Shown here: positions 10,703-20,878 of the stretch, piece by piece
Layout of the letters: each line of letters starts with the position of its first letter
Numbering within the stretch: position 1 is the first letter of the stretch
Origin: Trichostrongylus colubriformis
Lineage: Eukaryota > Nematoda > Chromadorea > Rhabditida > Trichostrongylidae
Direction of reading: 5' to 3'
DNA: 64,000 nucleotides
Assembly: GCA_963978905.1 (NCBI GenBank)
Contig: OZ022256.1
Span: forward strand, 26,499,426-26,563,425
Notes under the pieces: generated by a model
What the model was told of the DNA's origin: nothing
The model's database searches: none
What the model saw: the letters and a program-made list of their open reading frames with translations, nothing else
Program-made: the position numbers and the translations under genes

Positions 10703-11752
10703 TTGCAAGAGTTCCGATGATTACTGTGGGATCAGAACACCCATGAGTGGGGTTATTTCACGAGAGGATTGATTTACTACCTATTCAAGATCTTGGCTAC
10801 GTAGCTGGTCCACTCATGTCGCGGATAAGCGTCGAAGAATAAAGGCAGATACTGTAAAGGTAAATGTGTTATAAAGATGGAAAACTTGTAACTGAAATAA
10901 TTAATTTGGGGTATCTTCAATTAGACACAAATTCTCACTGAAAGCAGAAACGATCTATGATGAAGGGGGCTAGTCTGTAACAGCCCGTAATACATCGTTT
11001 TACTCACAAGAATCTCGATTTCATCGTTATTACTCTCCACGCAGCACTGCTGACATGAACTCCCGGCACGCTAATCGGAACACTTGCACGCCACCCAAAG
11101 ACACACTACAGTGTGACAGCAGACGAAAGTCACATATCAAAAACGAATGATCGAGAGTACGAAAGAGTGAACGAGAAGGGAAAAACTGTTGAAAAAGCAA
11201 TGTATAAGATCAGTCTTTTCCTTCAGTGTAGAAAGTGCTTTGTCTTATCATCCACGTTCGCTGACGAAGCAATCGACACGTATCTTATCCATTTCCTCAT
11301 TTCCACAAAAACTCAAAAACGCAGTTTTCCTAATCGATACGTATCTAATCTTCTTTCCACAAAAACGCAAAAACGCAAATTCCACGATTCCGCATTTCCA
11401 CAAAAACGCAAAAACGCAAATTCCGCAAATCGATACGTATCTTATCCCTTTCCGCATTTCCACAAAAACGCAAAAACGCAAATTCCGCATTTCCACAAAA
11501 ACGCAAAAACGCAAATTCCACACTCTCCTTTCTCTAATCCTCTCGTCTCTTCGTGGCATGGAAATCGATACGTATCTAATGCTTTATCCGCATTTCCACA
11601 ATTCCGCATTTCCACAAAAACGCAAAAACGCAAAAACGCAAATCGATACGTATCTATTCTACTTTCCACAAAAACGCAAAAACGCAAAAACGCAAATTCC
11701 AAAAGTATGAACGCTGCCTCATGCGGTGCAGCAACAGTGCTGGGTATCGACC

Positions 11753-12723
11753 GGGGAATGGTAAACGGACAAATGTGCGGTGGTTCTCACTACCGCAACA
11801 CGTGAGCTCGCGTCGCGGTTCGTCGTCAGTGAGCACAGGCTTTCTCCCGTTTCTTCGCTCCGTCTGCGCACTCCGCGTAAGAGAGTGCAAGTGGCGAGAT
11901 ACTCGCAGAGTGTACTACGCATGATTGGTGCGGAAGCCAACGTTGTCTCATCGTATAGTCCGACGAGACGGAGGATACTGTGGGGCAGCGGTGAAGTAGA
12001 GGAGGATGATCCGTGGTCATTGTGATTGGGGTTCCAAATCGCCAATTTTGTAATTGCGAGAGCCTTCGCGTTCCCGCTGTTGTGGGGCCGGCGCGCTTTA
12101 GCGGCGAATGGAGAGTTGCTTCTGTCTCACCGATACTAGCTCAACAACGATATTTTGCGACACCCCATATTAGCCCCCGCGTCGGGGCTTCCTTCCCTTG
12201 CAGGCTCAGGTTAAAATATACACTTGAGCATACATTCTGTGATGGCAAGTGTCGCTTTCTCCACACCGATGTCATAAACTCAACAACGATATTTGGCGAC
12301 GGCCCATATTAGCCCTCCACGTCGGAGCTTCGTTCCCTTGCAGGCTTAGGTAGAAATATACACTTGAGTATACATACTGTGACGACAAGGGTCGCTTTCT
12401 TCTCACCGATGTCATAAACTCAACAACGATATTTGGCGACGGCCCATATCAGCCCACACGTCGAGGCTTCCTTCCCTTGCAATGCGCGCGAAGCGCGCTC
12501 GGCTCTTGATTCGCCGCTTTAGCGGCGAGTTAGGAGTCATTGTTTTACACACACCGTGTAGACGAAGATCTCATGTGCTGCTCACGAAGAGACTCCCCCG
12601 ATGAGATAAGAAGACCTAGACCTCATAAGCATGCCAGCGCGCATCATGATGGAGGCCGCGACGCGTGAGCTCAAGCGTCGCGGCAGTGAGTACCGCCGCA
12701 CATTTGTCCGTTTACCGACACTC
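11753..12723. mobile_element. MULE-like non-autonomous element B1 (10-bp duplication)
   Basis: Ends are GGGGAATGGTAAACGGACAA and, inverted, GAGTGTCGGTAAACGGACAA. They are followed inward by ATGTGCGGYGGT and GTGAGCTC...CGTCGCGG. The 10-bp sequence GGTATCGACC occurs immediately outside both ends (11743-11752 and 12724-12733). In the uninterrupted R146 copy the region reads GGTATCGACAGC once. A 9-11 bp duplication is typical of Mutator-like elements. The interior contains three direct repeats with a 139-140 bp period; no transposase is seen. Confidence 0.78.
12140..12480 (+). repeat. ~140-bp tandem repeat inside B1
   Basis: CAACAACGATATTT begins at 12142, 12281 and 12421. Each unit continues with GGCGAC, CCCATAT(T/C)AGCCC and TTCCCTTGCAGGCTYAGG (the last truncated in unit three). 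Palindromic GCCGCTTTAGCGGC-type motifs flank the array near 12095 and 12520. Confidence 0.75.
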
Positions 12724-13190
12724 GGTATCGACCGCTAGACTTGTAAAATTCCGTGATGCATGTTTACAAAAACGATAAGCATCAGTAACTGGCAAAATGA
12801 AATAAAATAAAAATAGAAGGGAAATAGATGCTCAGCAAATGGACCAATCGCTACCAAATGATGCAGTCGTATCGGAAACTGTCGATCCCTAAACTGTCTA
12901 AACTTCCAATAGTGACCGCTTCAGCTGAAGGGTTAAGTGATTAGTGGATTCGCCCATGTCACTCCTGAACATTGATCGTCGAAATGTGAAAGGTATCGAC
13001 CGCTAAATGATGTGAACCTCTAAAAATTGGTTACCTCCTTCAGCGGTGATATCTTCGATATGGGTTAATATCTATCACGTATTTGTAGAAAGTAGATGCT
13101 CAGCAAAAAGTCAGCATCAACCATTTCCCCATTACATTTCTGTTATAGTGTCATTCGCGCAGTACTGTGCGATAGCCCAACTGGTATAAC

Positions 13191-13816
13191 ATAAAGCAGG
13201 TCGTATACATTTGTTAGTAACATGTTCAGACATTCTTATGCCTTTACCTTCCTAGGGGGATACTCGAAGTATAAATTCCTTTATTGAACCTCGCATCCTG
13301 TTTTTTAAGTGAAACTTTGTTACATACAAGAGCCAAATTTCGTGACTGCGAATTTATATTCATCCAAAGATTACTAATTGAATACTGAATGTTTGTTCAC
13401 AGAATGAAGCTCTCTTCTTCCCGTGTTATATCGGACGAAAAGTTCATTAACTCCTTGCTTCTTTTACTCATATTATATTCTTCTGGTGGGTGATGCAGGC
13501 AAGTCACATAATGGGGTAGCCGATATTTTGACCTCAGGTTCTCGCCCCTCGTTAATTACTAACGAGGTGCGAATAAGTCATTCGTACTACTTTATACACA
13601 CCTCTTTGTCACTGCACATCAAAGTGCCTTCGACAGAATTGATTTCTTCACGAACATAAGAGGCAAGCAATATTCACATGTCTGGTTGCGTATAGAGTTT
13701 ATATGTTCGAGAGGTCAACAACTAATCAGTAACTAAAGTCGTAATCCACGTCCGCCTGAGCGGTGAATGGACCCATTAGGTAGGCCCTACAGGTTCTGAC
13801 ATGATTCAGAGAAGTA
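13191..13816. other. No gene recognised; small hairpin at ~13548
   Basis: CCTCGTTAATTACTAACGAGG at about 13548-13568 forms a short hairpin. It is followed by the inverted copy of the short repeat also found at 9248-9297. A frame at 13423-13659 spans these repeats and is not credible as a gene. Confidence 0.35.
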
Positions 13817-14547
13817 CAAGGGGTGCCCAAAAAATAATTTTGCTCACGGCTTACATCCGCCAAGTATACAAAACATAGGGAAACGAAAGAGATACAAGTA
13901 TAGGGGCTTAATACTCCTGAAATGTTCCTTTGGAAACAGGAGCAATCTGAAACTCACTATTTTTATCTTCATCAAAATACGGAGCCTTCAGTCGGCGCAG
14001 TCGGGCTTCAGAGCACCTACGGTATCAAGGTCCGCTCAAAGCAGTGGAGCCAGGTTTCGTGAAGGGTCTTTGTGTGAAGCTTCCCAAGGTTTGGTCCTTT
14101 GGTTTATGGAAGTCACAGAGCCCTTTGCTCGGACAACGCTGCTATGATTCGAAAAGTCATTTTTCATACCTCAAACCTGCCTCCTAAGAGGTTTCAGTGG
14201 TAACGGCACGTTCTGGTTCTTGGAAACGAAGGGCACTGGGAGCCCGGAAAAACGGAGGTTTAAGAACACCACCCAATATGAATTCCCTTAGGTACCCAGA
14301 GTGAACGCCTTCTTAAGGTTGTGAACGAAGGCGGCAAAAACTCGGATTTCGCCGAGTTGAGATGATACATCATGTTTTCGGAATAAGCTCCTGGTCCTGT
14401 TCGTGCAGAAGGCTGTTACGTAGTTTAGTGACAGTATGAGGTGTGCTCTTAAAATTTGGGGTGGAAATACCTTGTCAGAATTTGCTAAAGCTCGACTAAT
14501 GTGGGGTTAAAAGTGGAGGAAAAAAATCACTTTTTTGGCATCCCCTG
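13817..14547. mobile_element. Tc1/mariner-superfamily element, decayed (731 bp)
   Basis: Inverted ends are CAAGGGGTGCCCAAAAAATA and, inverted, CAGGGGATGCCAAAAAAGTG. TA flanks both sides (13815-13816 and 14548-14549). The interior shows no long open frame. Fragments such as AAGAGGTTTCAGTGG and the region around 14250-14350 could be transposase relics, but I cannot align them. Called on ends and TA duplication only. Confidence 0.75.
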
Positions 14548-14927
14548 TAATATAGTGTCGTCACTTGTGAATGAAGCCATGGCGCACAATTTATTGGATT
14601 GTTTTTACTGTATTTTGTTATTATTGTGCTTATCTTCGTGTGATGTACCTCTAGTGTTAATCTAATGTTAATAAAGTAAGAGTATGTAATTTATGCCCAG
14701 GCCTAAGAGAAAGGAGCTTCGTAGTAGGTGAATCAGATCTTTCTCGGTGAGAACCAATTAAAATTTCTTTTGTGTTTAATTATACTCCTCAAAGCTTTCT
14801 CTTGCTCCCTAAGGAATGGCTGAAGTTCTCATAGGCGTAGAATCATTCGAGAGTGCTACCCTCAGAGTATGTGATCGCCTTCTTTCTATTAGGCGGAGTC
14901 TGGAAATCAATGAAATCAGTCCGACTA
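14548..14927. other. No gene recognised
   Basis: AT-rich DNA with an AATAAA hexamer at about 14668. No upstream open frame supports a transcript end. Nothing else is recognised. Confidence 0.3.
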
Positions 14928-15068
14928 CAGTCCATTTCAAAGCGCCTGGCAGGGCGTGGCCACCTGGATGAATGGCGAGAGTGAGACTGTGTGGCGGGAA
15001 GAGAGAGTTTGACACACTCTCATCCACGTCCATAGGCCACGCCCTATTAGGCGCTCCGAAATGGACTG
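14928..15068. mobile_element. Short TIR element, CAGTCCAYTTC family, copy 2
   Basis: Ends are CAGTCCATTTCAAAGCGCCT and, inverted, CAGTCCATTTCGGAGCGCCT, followed inward by GGCAGGGCG and GGCGTGGCC. It is the reverse-orientation sibling of 1976-2114. TA abuts the left end. Confidence 0.65.
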
Positions 15069-15074
15069 TGCATG

Positions 15075-15150
15075 TAATACGCTCAGTATGTCTGTGCGTG
15101 CGTGTATGTGCATATTTGTGCGTCCGTTCGTCTGTCACGAAATTCTCATC
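15075..15150 (-). repeat. R146-type tail fragment
   Basis: Read on the minus strand it is GAGAATTTCGTGACAGACGA, then a GGACGCAC microsatellite-like run, then CAGACATACTGAGCG. This is the same tail architecture as the ends of R146 copies. The body of the repeat is not recognisable upstream. Confidence 0.6.
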
Positions 15151-15187
15151 ACGCGTCATACTAATGATGTGCCGAATTTCCTATTTT

Positions 15188-15473
15188 CGCAGTTACCATG
15201 AGTAATTTTACATTTTTGAACCGGGTTGCAGTAGTTTTGGCGTAGATTTGAAGACAGTCTTCTGATATGCATATACTGAACGCCGCAGCTGGAAAGCATT
15301 GCAGCAACTGGTCAAAACTGCTTCTTTCTAAGCAACTTTTGTCACTCAGTTTCTGGGCCTCCCAAAACCATTTAGCCAAATTTGAGGCCGGTTTTTTGCT
15401 TCATGTAAGTGACCCTATAAAATGCGAAGAACCGTTTTGGAGAAGTTCAACATAACCTGAAGGGCTTCCCTTG
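15188..15473. mobile_element. Tc4/Tc5-like element, solo arm (C family)
   Basis: The right end is CTTCCCTTG followed by TTAG; inverted it reads CTAA then CAAGGGAAGCCC, i.e. a CTNAG-type site. About 270 bp match, with about 85% identity by eye, the right arm of the complete C element at 44088-45420 (shared CCTCCCAAAACCATTTAGCC and GTGACCCTATAAAATGC). The left part is missing, so this is a truncated copy. Confidence 0.72.
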
Positions 15474-15501
15474 TTAGGTCATGCCTGTGGATATGTTTTA
15501 A

Positions 15502-15966
15502 AGGCACACCACGCGATAATCCAATCAGTGGCCTACTTCCGTGGAGCGAGTGTGCCCTTGGATGACCGCTCAAACTGCATCCTTTTTGCGGCTGCACGGT
15601 GCACCCTCATGGTGTTGTGCCTGCTTTGGCAAAACCGAGCCACGCCCACCCGGCTGGATCACACCCGGCCTCAGACCAACAAGTTTCCAACGTAAGGCTC
15701 ACGTGGAAAATGAAATTTGCTCCAAGAGATAATAATTGAATGAAACGGCCATTTTGGTATCGAAGGCAGCTTCCACATGGGAAAATCTTCCATCTAACGC
15801 CGCGTATGATTCATCTGGATGGGCGTGGCTCGGTTTTGTTCAAGGAGGCACAACACCGTGAGGGGGCATCGTGCAGCCGCAACAAAGATGCAGTTTGAGC
15901 AATTATCCAAGGACCTAATGGCCCCACGAAAGTAAGCCACTAATTGGATTATCGCGTGGTATGCCT
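15502..15966. mobile_element. TTAA-site foldback D1
   Basis: Inverted ends are AGGCACACCACGCGATAATC and, inverted, AGGCATACCACGCGATAATC. TTAA flanks both sides (15498-15501 and 15967-15970). The arms extend about 200 bp (shared GCACAACACC, CTCAAACTGCATC and CCACGCCCA). The family has sisters at 37587 and 54193. The TTAA duplication suggests piggyBac-type mobilisation, but the tip differs from the usual CCC start, so the superfamily is left open. Confidence 0.78.
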
Positions 15967-15995
15967 TTAAGTAATATATACCATTCATTGAATAA

Positions 15996-16375
15996 TCAAA
16001 GGTACTCACAGTTATCACTCATGCATATTTGGCATGTTATTGCATCAATATGAAAAAGTTGCGAGTTCTCAACACGTACGAAGCATGGTGCTTGCAGAGC
16101 TTTTAGTGTTGAAGCCCTACTGGTGCTTGATAACTCAGTTGTATACCACGTCATATCACGCTGTGCTTCGGGAATCTGAATGTTAAAGCGGCCGATATCC
16201 TTTGATACAAGTAATAGGAAGGAACGAATTGACCTACATATCTTTTGACTATAGGGCTGTAGATCGTGCTGCAGCGATGTGAGATGAGCGATGTCATGGA
16301 TCGCATCACACATAAATGCTTTATTCTTTTCAGGTTCACTAGCTATTAGTAGTTCGGGTTACGACCACCCACTGC
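15996..16375 (-). CDS. Possible exon of unknown protein
   Basis: An open frame of about 126 codons on the minus strand with balanced amino-acid use. It begins after a stop near 16375 and contains KAFMCDAIHDIAHLTSLQHD early and FNIQIPEAQRDMTWYTTELS in the middle. It ends shortly after a good donor-like AACT|GTGAGTACC near 16008. It is flanked by repeats on both sides and I do not recognise a family. It could be one exon of an interrupted or dead gene. An upstream acceptor is not convincing. Confidence 0.25.
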
Positions 16376-16770
16376 TGATGTGCCCGTACTTCCCGACGTA
16401 ACACTTGCTAGTGTTAGTGCCAAAATGTCACCTCGAAAAGTTAGACAAATTTACTATTCCTTCCCCTCTAACGCTCCTCATCAATCACCTCGGAAATTCA
16501 TCATTTGCTATCACTTTGGACCACACACACACACTTGATATCAACTTTCCATCCCAAGTGAAACCTACAGGTGCCAACGCTTTATCGGTAAATCGAAAAG
16601 AGCGACACATTCAGTGACTACTTGCACTTGTCAGGGTAGGACATCCTCCATCATCTTCCCGCCTTACTGCCACCTTCCATATCGTATGTAAAATTGAAAA
16701 TCCCACATGTGCTGCAACCCAGCTATGAATTTCCGGCTAAACAAACTCATCAATAGACAAGCCTATTATA
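16376..16770 (+). repeat. Diverged R146-type fragment
   Basis: Follows the R146 layout: TCATCAATCACC and ATTTGCTATCACTTTGG, an ACAC run, TGCCAACGCTTTATCGG, AGCTATGAATTTCCGGC, then CAAGCCTATTATACATAGTC. It is strongly diverged and truncated. Bases 16800-16870 carry a TGTCTGTCGATGGG-type microsatellite. Confidence 0.45.
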
Positions 16771-16986
16771 CATAGTCTTCTCTTACATAAACCGCTAGCT
16801 TTGTGCGTCTGTCTGTCGATGGGTATGTCTGTAGGTTTGTCGATGGGTTTGTCCGTATGTCTGACCGTCCGCAAGTGAGTGATTGTGATTGGGCAATGAT
16901 AGAGCAAAGAACAGCTTTAAAAGGGGAGAAGCTGATGGAAGCTCAACATTGTAAGACATTCATTGTAAGATTATTGTAAGACAGTG

Positions 16987-17331
16987 TTATCTATATGATA
17001 GCACCTTCCATTCATATAAACACCATTTTTGTACTCTCGCCGTCAATCTACGGTGTGCTAAGGCGCACCAGGTATCAGCGCAATGGGATGGCATGCAATT
17101 ATGGTGGGCTGTTGGAGCAGTCCCGTCTAAACATAACCAACTACCAAGCGGGTAGCTAAAGTAATTGGACACGAAATCATTCTCTTCACCGAGTCGTGGA
17201 CGGTTTAGTAAGGCATCATGATGCGGGCAGAGTGTCAGAAACGGATAGTGTTTCTTACCATCATAGGCTGCAGTAACAGAACTCCGATTAATCGGACTAA
17301 TTGGTGACACAGTGGATATTTGCACCCACAT
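16987..17331 (-). CDS. Possible exon, cysteine-containing unknown protein
   Basis: A 115-codon open frame on the minus strand with protein-like composition. It contains KKHYPFLTLCPHHDALL, DFVSNYFSYPLGSWLCLDG and HNCMPSHCADTWC. Six cysteines cluster in the second half, which could indicate an extracellular domain. The frame extends upstream of the ATG to an AG at about 17365 (TACAG). No family was recognised and no start, signal peptide or poly(A) signal is evident, so an isolated exon or chance frame are both possible. Confidence 0.28.
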   Translation of the reverse strand: MWVQISTVSPISPINRSSVTAAYDGKKHYPFLTLCPHHDALLNRPRLGEENDFVSNYFSYPLGSWLCLDGTAPTAHHNCMPSHCADTWCALAHRRLTARVQKWCLYEWKVLSYR

Positions 17332-17569
17332 AAGCGTGAATTCAATAAAACTGTACGTTTTTTGCCAATCGCCGAGTTATTGTATCCCTTGCGTAATCCG
17401 CAGCTGATGAGTGCTGTGATGCGCTAAATACAATGCATAGCTGGTAGAATCATAAGATACACGCGAAAAGGTAAATGTGTGGCACAAGAATGACTCGAAA
17501 TTCATTATCATATGCTAGGGTTTTCTAAGGAGTTTACGATTACTGATTCATTTACCGCGCATCCCTTTC

Positions 17570-17682
17570 GAAGGAACTCACTCACTGATGGGCATTGGAT
17601 ACATGAAAATTGGAGATCAATCTCCATGTAGTATGTAAAAGTGACCATCAGTGAGTGAGTTCATGTATCCAATTGAGAAAAA
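17570..17682. repeat. Short foldback
   Basis: GGAACTCACTCACTGATGG at about 17572 is matched by CCATCAGTGAGTGAGTTC near 17650. A second inverted pair is TTGGATACATGAA with TTCATGTATCCAA. It is about 110 bp with no target duplication identified. Confidence 0.6.
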
Positions 17683-17859
17683 TAAGAAATCTATACGTTG
17701 ATTCTAGGGTCACTTCTTATGGTGCGTAAACAACGATCCAGATATAAAGAAAACCAGTCCAACAAATCCCGTGATGGGTGAGCTTATAAATGGAGCACCT
17801 TATTTTTGAATTACTCACAAGTTTCAGTACAATACCAAACGTTTCAAGACTGAAGCCTT

Positions 17860-18090
17860 TTGCGAAAACATTCAGTGCTCGGCATCACTCATAGCTGCTA
17901 CCTGTACTACGGCATGCTTGGTGATGAAGGAAGAGGGATACCAATCGAAGTTTATGGTGATGAATGCAAAGACAAAAGAGCTTTCAGAGTAAGATCGGTG
18001 AGTTATGTAAAGGTAGTGGAACGAGTAATTCAGTTGCACCATTTATTCAAATCCGATGGAAGTGCTCACTACAAAGTCTTATATGTCTAG
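17860..18090 (+). CDS. Unassigned open frame
   Basis: A 76-residue frame with protein-like composition (YYGMLGDEGRGIPIEVYGDE; LHHLFKSDGSAHYKVLYV). It stops directly before the R146 copy that starts near 18130. No family was recognised, there is no signal peptide, and exon boundaries are unclear. It may be a chance frame. Confidence 0.18.
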   Translation: MRKHSVLGITHSCYLYYGMLGDEGRGIPIEVYGDECKDKRAFRVRSVSYVKVVERVIQLHHLFKSDGSAHYKVLYV

Positions 18091-18316
18091 CACTACGCAG
18101 TACGATCGATATGACAGTAATACGATAAGTACCAGCTTTTCTGGCGCACAATACTGCGCGCATCATAGTATAAACAATGTGGGATGCAAATAGACTGATA
18201 TACAGTGGCCAGTTAGGCTATCGCACAGTCCTGCGTAAATAACAGGACTGTGCGATAGCGACAGGAATAACACAATAGAATAGAGTGACGGGAAATAGTC
18301 GATACTGCCTAACCTA

Positions 18317-18812
18317 CAGTAGCGCTCAAAAGTCTTCGGCCAAAACTTTTTTGTCATAACTTTTTTTCTACTTGACCAAATTTGACAAAATTTTAATATG
18401 TGGTGCCTGAAACCATTGTCAACATTTCCTTCTACTTGAGCGCCGCTTGCCACTTTTCATGATTTTTTACAAGAATTTACTACAAGACCACCCAAAAAAA
18501 ATAAGAGGCGTGTTCAAGAGAAACGGCTTTCTATACAAAAACAAAAAGAGCAAGCCTCAGAGAACATTAATATTTTGTAGAAAGACCACGACTTTTGATG
18601 ACAGCGGCACAGCGGGACGGCATAGCGATGGCATGCCAAAATTAAAAAATTTCATATAACACGTAACCTACACCGTTGCGCGCCAAAATAGTATATTAAG
18701 TATGCAGTGTCTCTAAGTACAACATACTAAAATTTCTCTTAAATCGGTGCAGTTGCAAAAAAGTTACAAGCAAGCGGAAGACCATTTCGCCGAAGACTTT
18801 TGAGCGCTACTG
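18317..18812. mobile_element. Tc1/mariner-type non-autonomous element (496 bp)
   Basis: Inverted ends are CAGTAGCGCTCAAAAGTCTT and, inverted, the same CAGTAGCGCTCAAAAGTCTT. TA flanks both sides (18315-18316 and 18813-18814). The near-identical ends suggest relatively recent insertion. No transposase is seen. Confidence 0.85.
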
Positions 18813-19324
18813 TATATCGATAAGTCCATATCGCACAGTTTCACAATGTGATCAGCGCAGTACTGAGCGGTAGCTCAACTGTTCTCTCTACAAGTACTTA
18901 TCACTATTCGGAATTCCCACGTATGCTTGTCGAAACATAGTGTTGCTGCTGATAACGTAATGCAAAGTATACTCCTTGCTAAACAGAGTACCCAACTATT
19001 GCATGTCGATAATCCAGCTACTTCCCACTGCATGTCGCATCGCTAAAGAAGGCCAGTTCACTTCGAGAATTCAAATGATTTAACTCGATAGCTTTGTTAG
19101 AGTGATATCGACGATCAATGTAAATGAACCAGGAATGAGATATTCTCGTCCACTAATCATATAACATATTGACTAAAGTGGTCTTTATTGGGAGTTCAGA
19201 AGCTTCGATAGTCTTGGATTCGCATCGTTTGGGAGCAATTCATCCACTTGCTGAGCAGATAATTCTTACATGTGATGGTAGATCCACACGCCAGTTATCG
19301 ATGCTTGCCGTTTTCGTGAATATA

Positions 19325-20878
19325 CACTGCGGTGCATAATGATAAAGCCACTCATAAATTGTTCATAAACTTTCATAGTAAGATGTTTCTGGGAAACCTC
19401 TCAGGTATAGATTGTAGCAAATTTGATCGCGCATCTACACATCAATACCAAACTTGAGCTTGAAATAACAGAACAAATTTATCTTCATTTTTTCAAAAAA
19501 TGCAGCTTTTCTGATGGTGCAAAATGATAAAGCCAGTAAGGAATTTTAACAACTCGTAAACAACAGAGGGACAATACGCTACTCTAATAATCCGTTGGCC
19601 TTCCTTCTCTCCGAATAACCTGAAAAATCCGATTGTCTAGACTCATGTAAAGATTATTAATAAGATCTTGGTCCACTTGGTGCCACGCGTGGATTATAGC
19701 CTTTTTGAGCTCCTTAACTCCTTGGATTTCCCTGTTATCTGCATAAATCCGTCGCACCATGAAGCGCCATACATTTTCCATCGGATTAAGGCCTGGGCTA
19801 TTTGCCGGCCAGGGCAGGAGCCTTATTCAATGACGGCTGAACCATGCAATTGTGCTCTGGCTGTGCCCTTATCTTGCATGAAAACAAGATTTCAGCTTCG
19901 ATTTTCACGCCAGAACGGGAGAAGTGCACGGCGCATGACCACTTGGTAACCGGGGGAACTCATCTTTTTAGGAACAAAACATAACTTCAGACGTTTCTTC
20001 GATGAAATGGCGGCCCACACCACAACGCCCCCTCCTTTGAAATTCCTTCTCAAAAATCGTAGCTTGTCCTTTCTTAGATCATGCCAGTAATATCGGAGTG
20101 TCTCCTTCAGCCTTACAAAACAATCTGGAGAGGAAAAACATCATATGAAAGCAAGAAGGATTCTACGACCTAATACCCTACCTTACTCCAGACCCTCGGC
20201 TGCATGTTTTGACGAACTGCACTCGATTTTTGCGGTGTTCTCGTGTCATGAATGGTGCTTTCCTCATTTTCTGTCGCGAGATAAACTTGCACTTTTTTTC
20301 AGAACCCGCAAAACAGTTGTTTTAGAGACGTTTAGCTCCAAAGAAGACCTGGTATCGGAGCTTGACTTGGTGAAATTCGATACTTTTTCTGAGAATGCGG
20401 CGCTTATCCTTCTCGGAAAGTGAAGGAGATCGCCCAGAACTCTTCTCAGTTCAGGATCCTTGAGAAAGTTGTCGACAACTGTGTGGCTGCGGTTAAATTC
20501 TTGCGCAATTGACGATTTGACTATCCCTCCGCTTTTTTTTTGCGACAATTTGGCTTTTTTCGAAATCAGATAGGGGTTTTCCTTTCCCCATTACCTGAAA
20601 AAGAAAAACATTACCGCAGCAAAACGTTTCAGCAAATACAGATGAGAAGCGACGGAATAACTTAGGGTGGCTTTATCATTTTGCACCATCGGAAAAGCTG
20701 CATTTTTTTGAAAAAATGAAGATAAATTTGTTCTGTTATTTCAAGCTCAAGTTTGGTGTTATGTGTAGATGCGCGATTAAATTTGCTACAATCTATACCT
20801 GAGAAGTTTCCCAGAAACATCTTACTATGAAAGTTTATGAACAATTTATGAGTGGCTTTATCATTATGCACCGCAGTG
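19325..20878 (-). mobile_element. Tc3-like transposon with ~210-bp TIRs
   Basis: Inverted ends are CACTGCGGTGCATAATGATA at both sides, flanked by TA (19323-19324 and 20879-20880). The TIRs run about 19325-19534 and 20668-20878. Each TIR has two copies of the motif TGCAWAATGATAAAGCCA, one at the tip and one about 185 bp inward. This matches the two-binding-site architecture known for Tc3. The transposase reads on the minus strand and is broken. Total 1554 bp. Confidence 0.9.
19584..20560 (-). pseudogene. Tc3-like transposase pseudogene
   Basis: Reads right to left. The N-terminal part (20264-20560) has the paired-type helix-turn-helix region (SHTVVDNFLKDPE; LNVSKTTVLRVLKKS). It continues as MRKAPFMTREHRKNRVQF to a donor GTAAGG near 20186 and an acceptor TTTTTCCTCTCCAG near 20125. 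It resumes RYYWHDLRKDK, FLRRNFKGGGVVVWA, FMQDKGTA (second catalytic D region), then shifts frame to WPANSPGLNPMENVWRFMV (third catalytic residue, E of NPMENVW) and AWHQVDQDLINNL, ending at 19584. The segment normally carrying the first catalytic D is missing around the intron. A stop and a frameshift follow FMQD, so it is inactive. Confidence 0.88.

Larger units (their letters stand above)
10071..11718. mobile_element. Harbinger-like element H3 (1.65 kb, modular TIRs, TCA duplication)
   Basis: Ends read GGCAGCGTTCATACTTCTGG at the left and, inverted, GGCAGCGTTCATACTTTTGG at the right. TCA is duplicated at 10068-10070 and 11719-11721. The arms (10071-10300 and about 11265-11718) are built from alternating modules: tandem GCGTTTTT octamers and the palindrome GATACGTATC. 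There are two palindrome modules in the left arm and five (one degenerate) in the right, so the arms have unequal length. No transposase is recognised in the centre; the long open frames in the arms arise from the simple repeats. Confidence 0.8.
9443..13190 (-). repeat. R146-family copy A4, split by two nested elements
   Basis: Reading on the minus strand, the copy starts near 13190 with CCAGTTGGGCTATCGCACAG and ends at 9443 with the TGTGTG-type microsatellite and CTTAGCCGATTATAAG. Only 12724-13190, 11719-11752 and 9443-10070 belong to the repeat. The gaps are element H3 (10071-11718) and element B1 (11753-12723). Comparison with the uninterrupted copy at 50780-52445 shows what the empty sites looked like, so the nesting is directly supported. 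Confidence 0.82.

Noticed and set aside
11113..11805. A 230-codon open frame on the + strand, the longest in the window, with repeated KTQKRK-type peptides
   Set aside because: It is the translation of the simple-repeat modules in the right arm of H3; all frames on both strands are open there because the repeat lacks stops.
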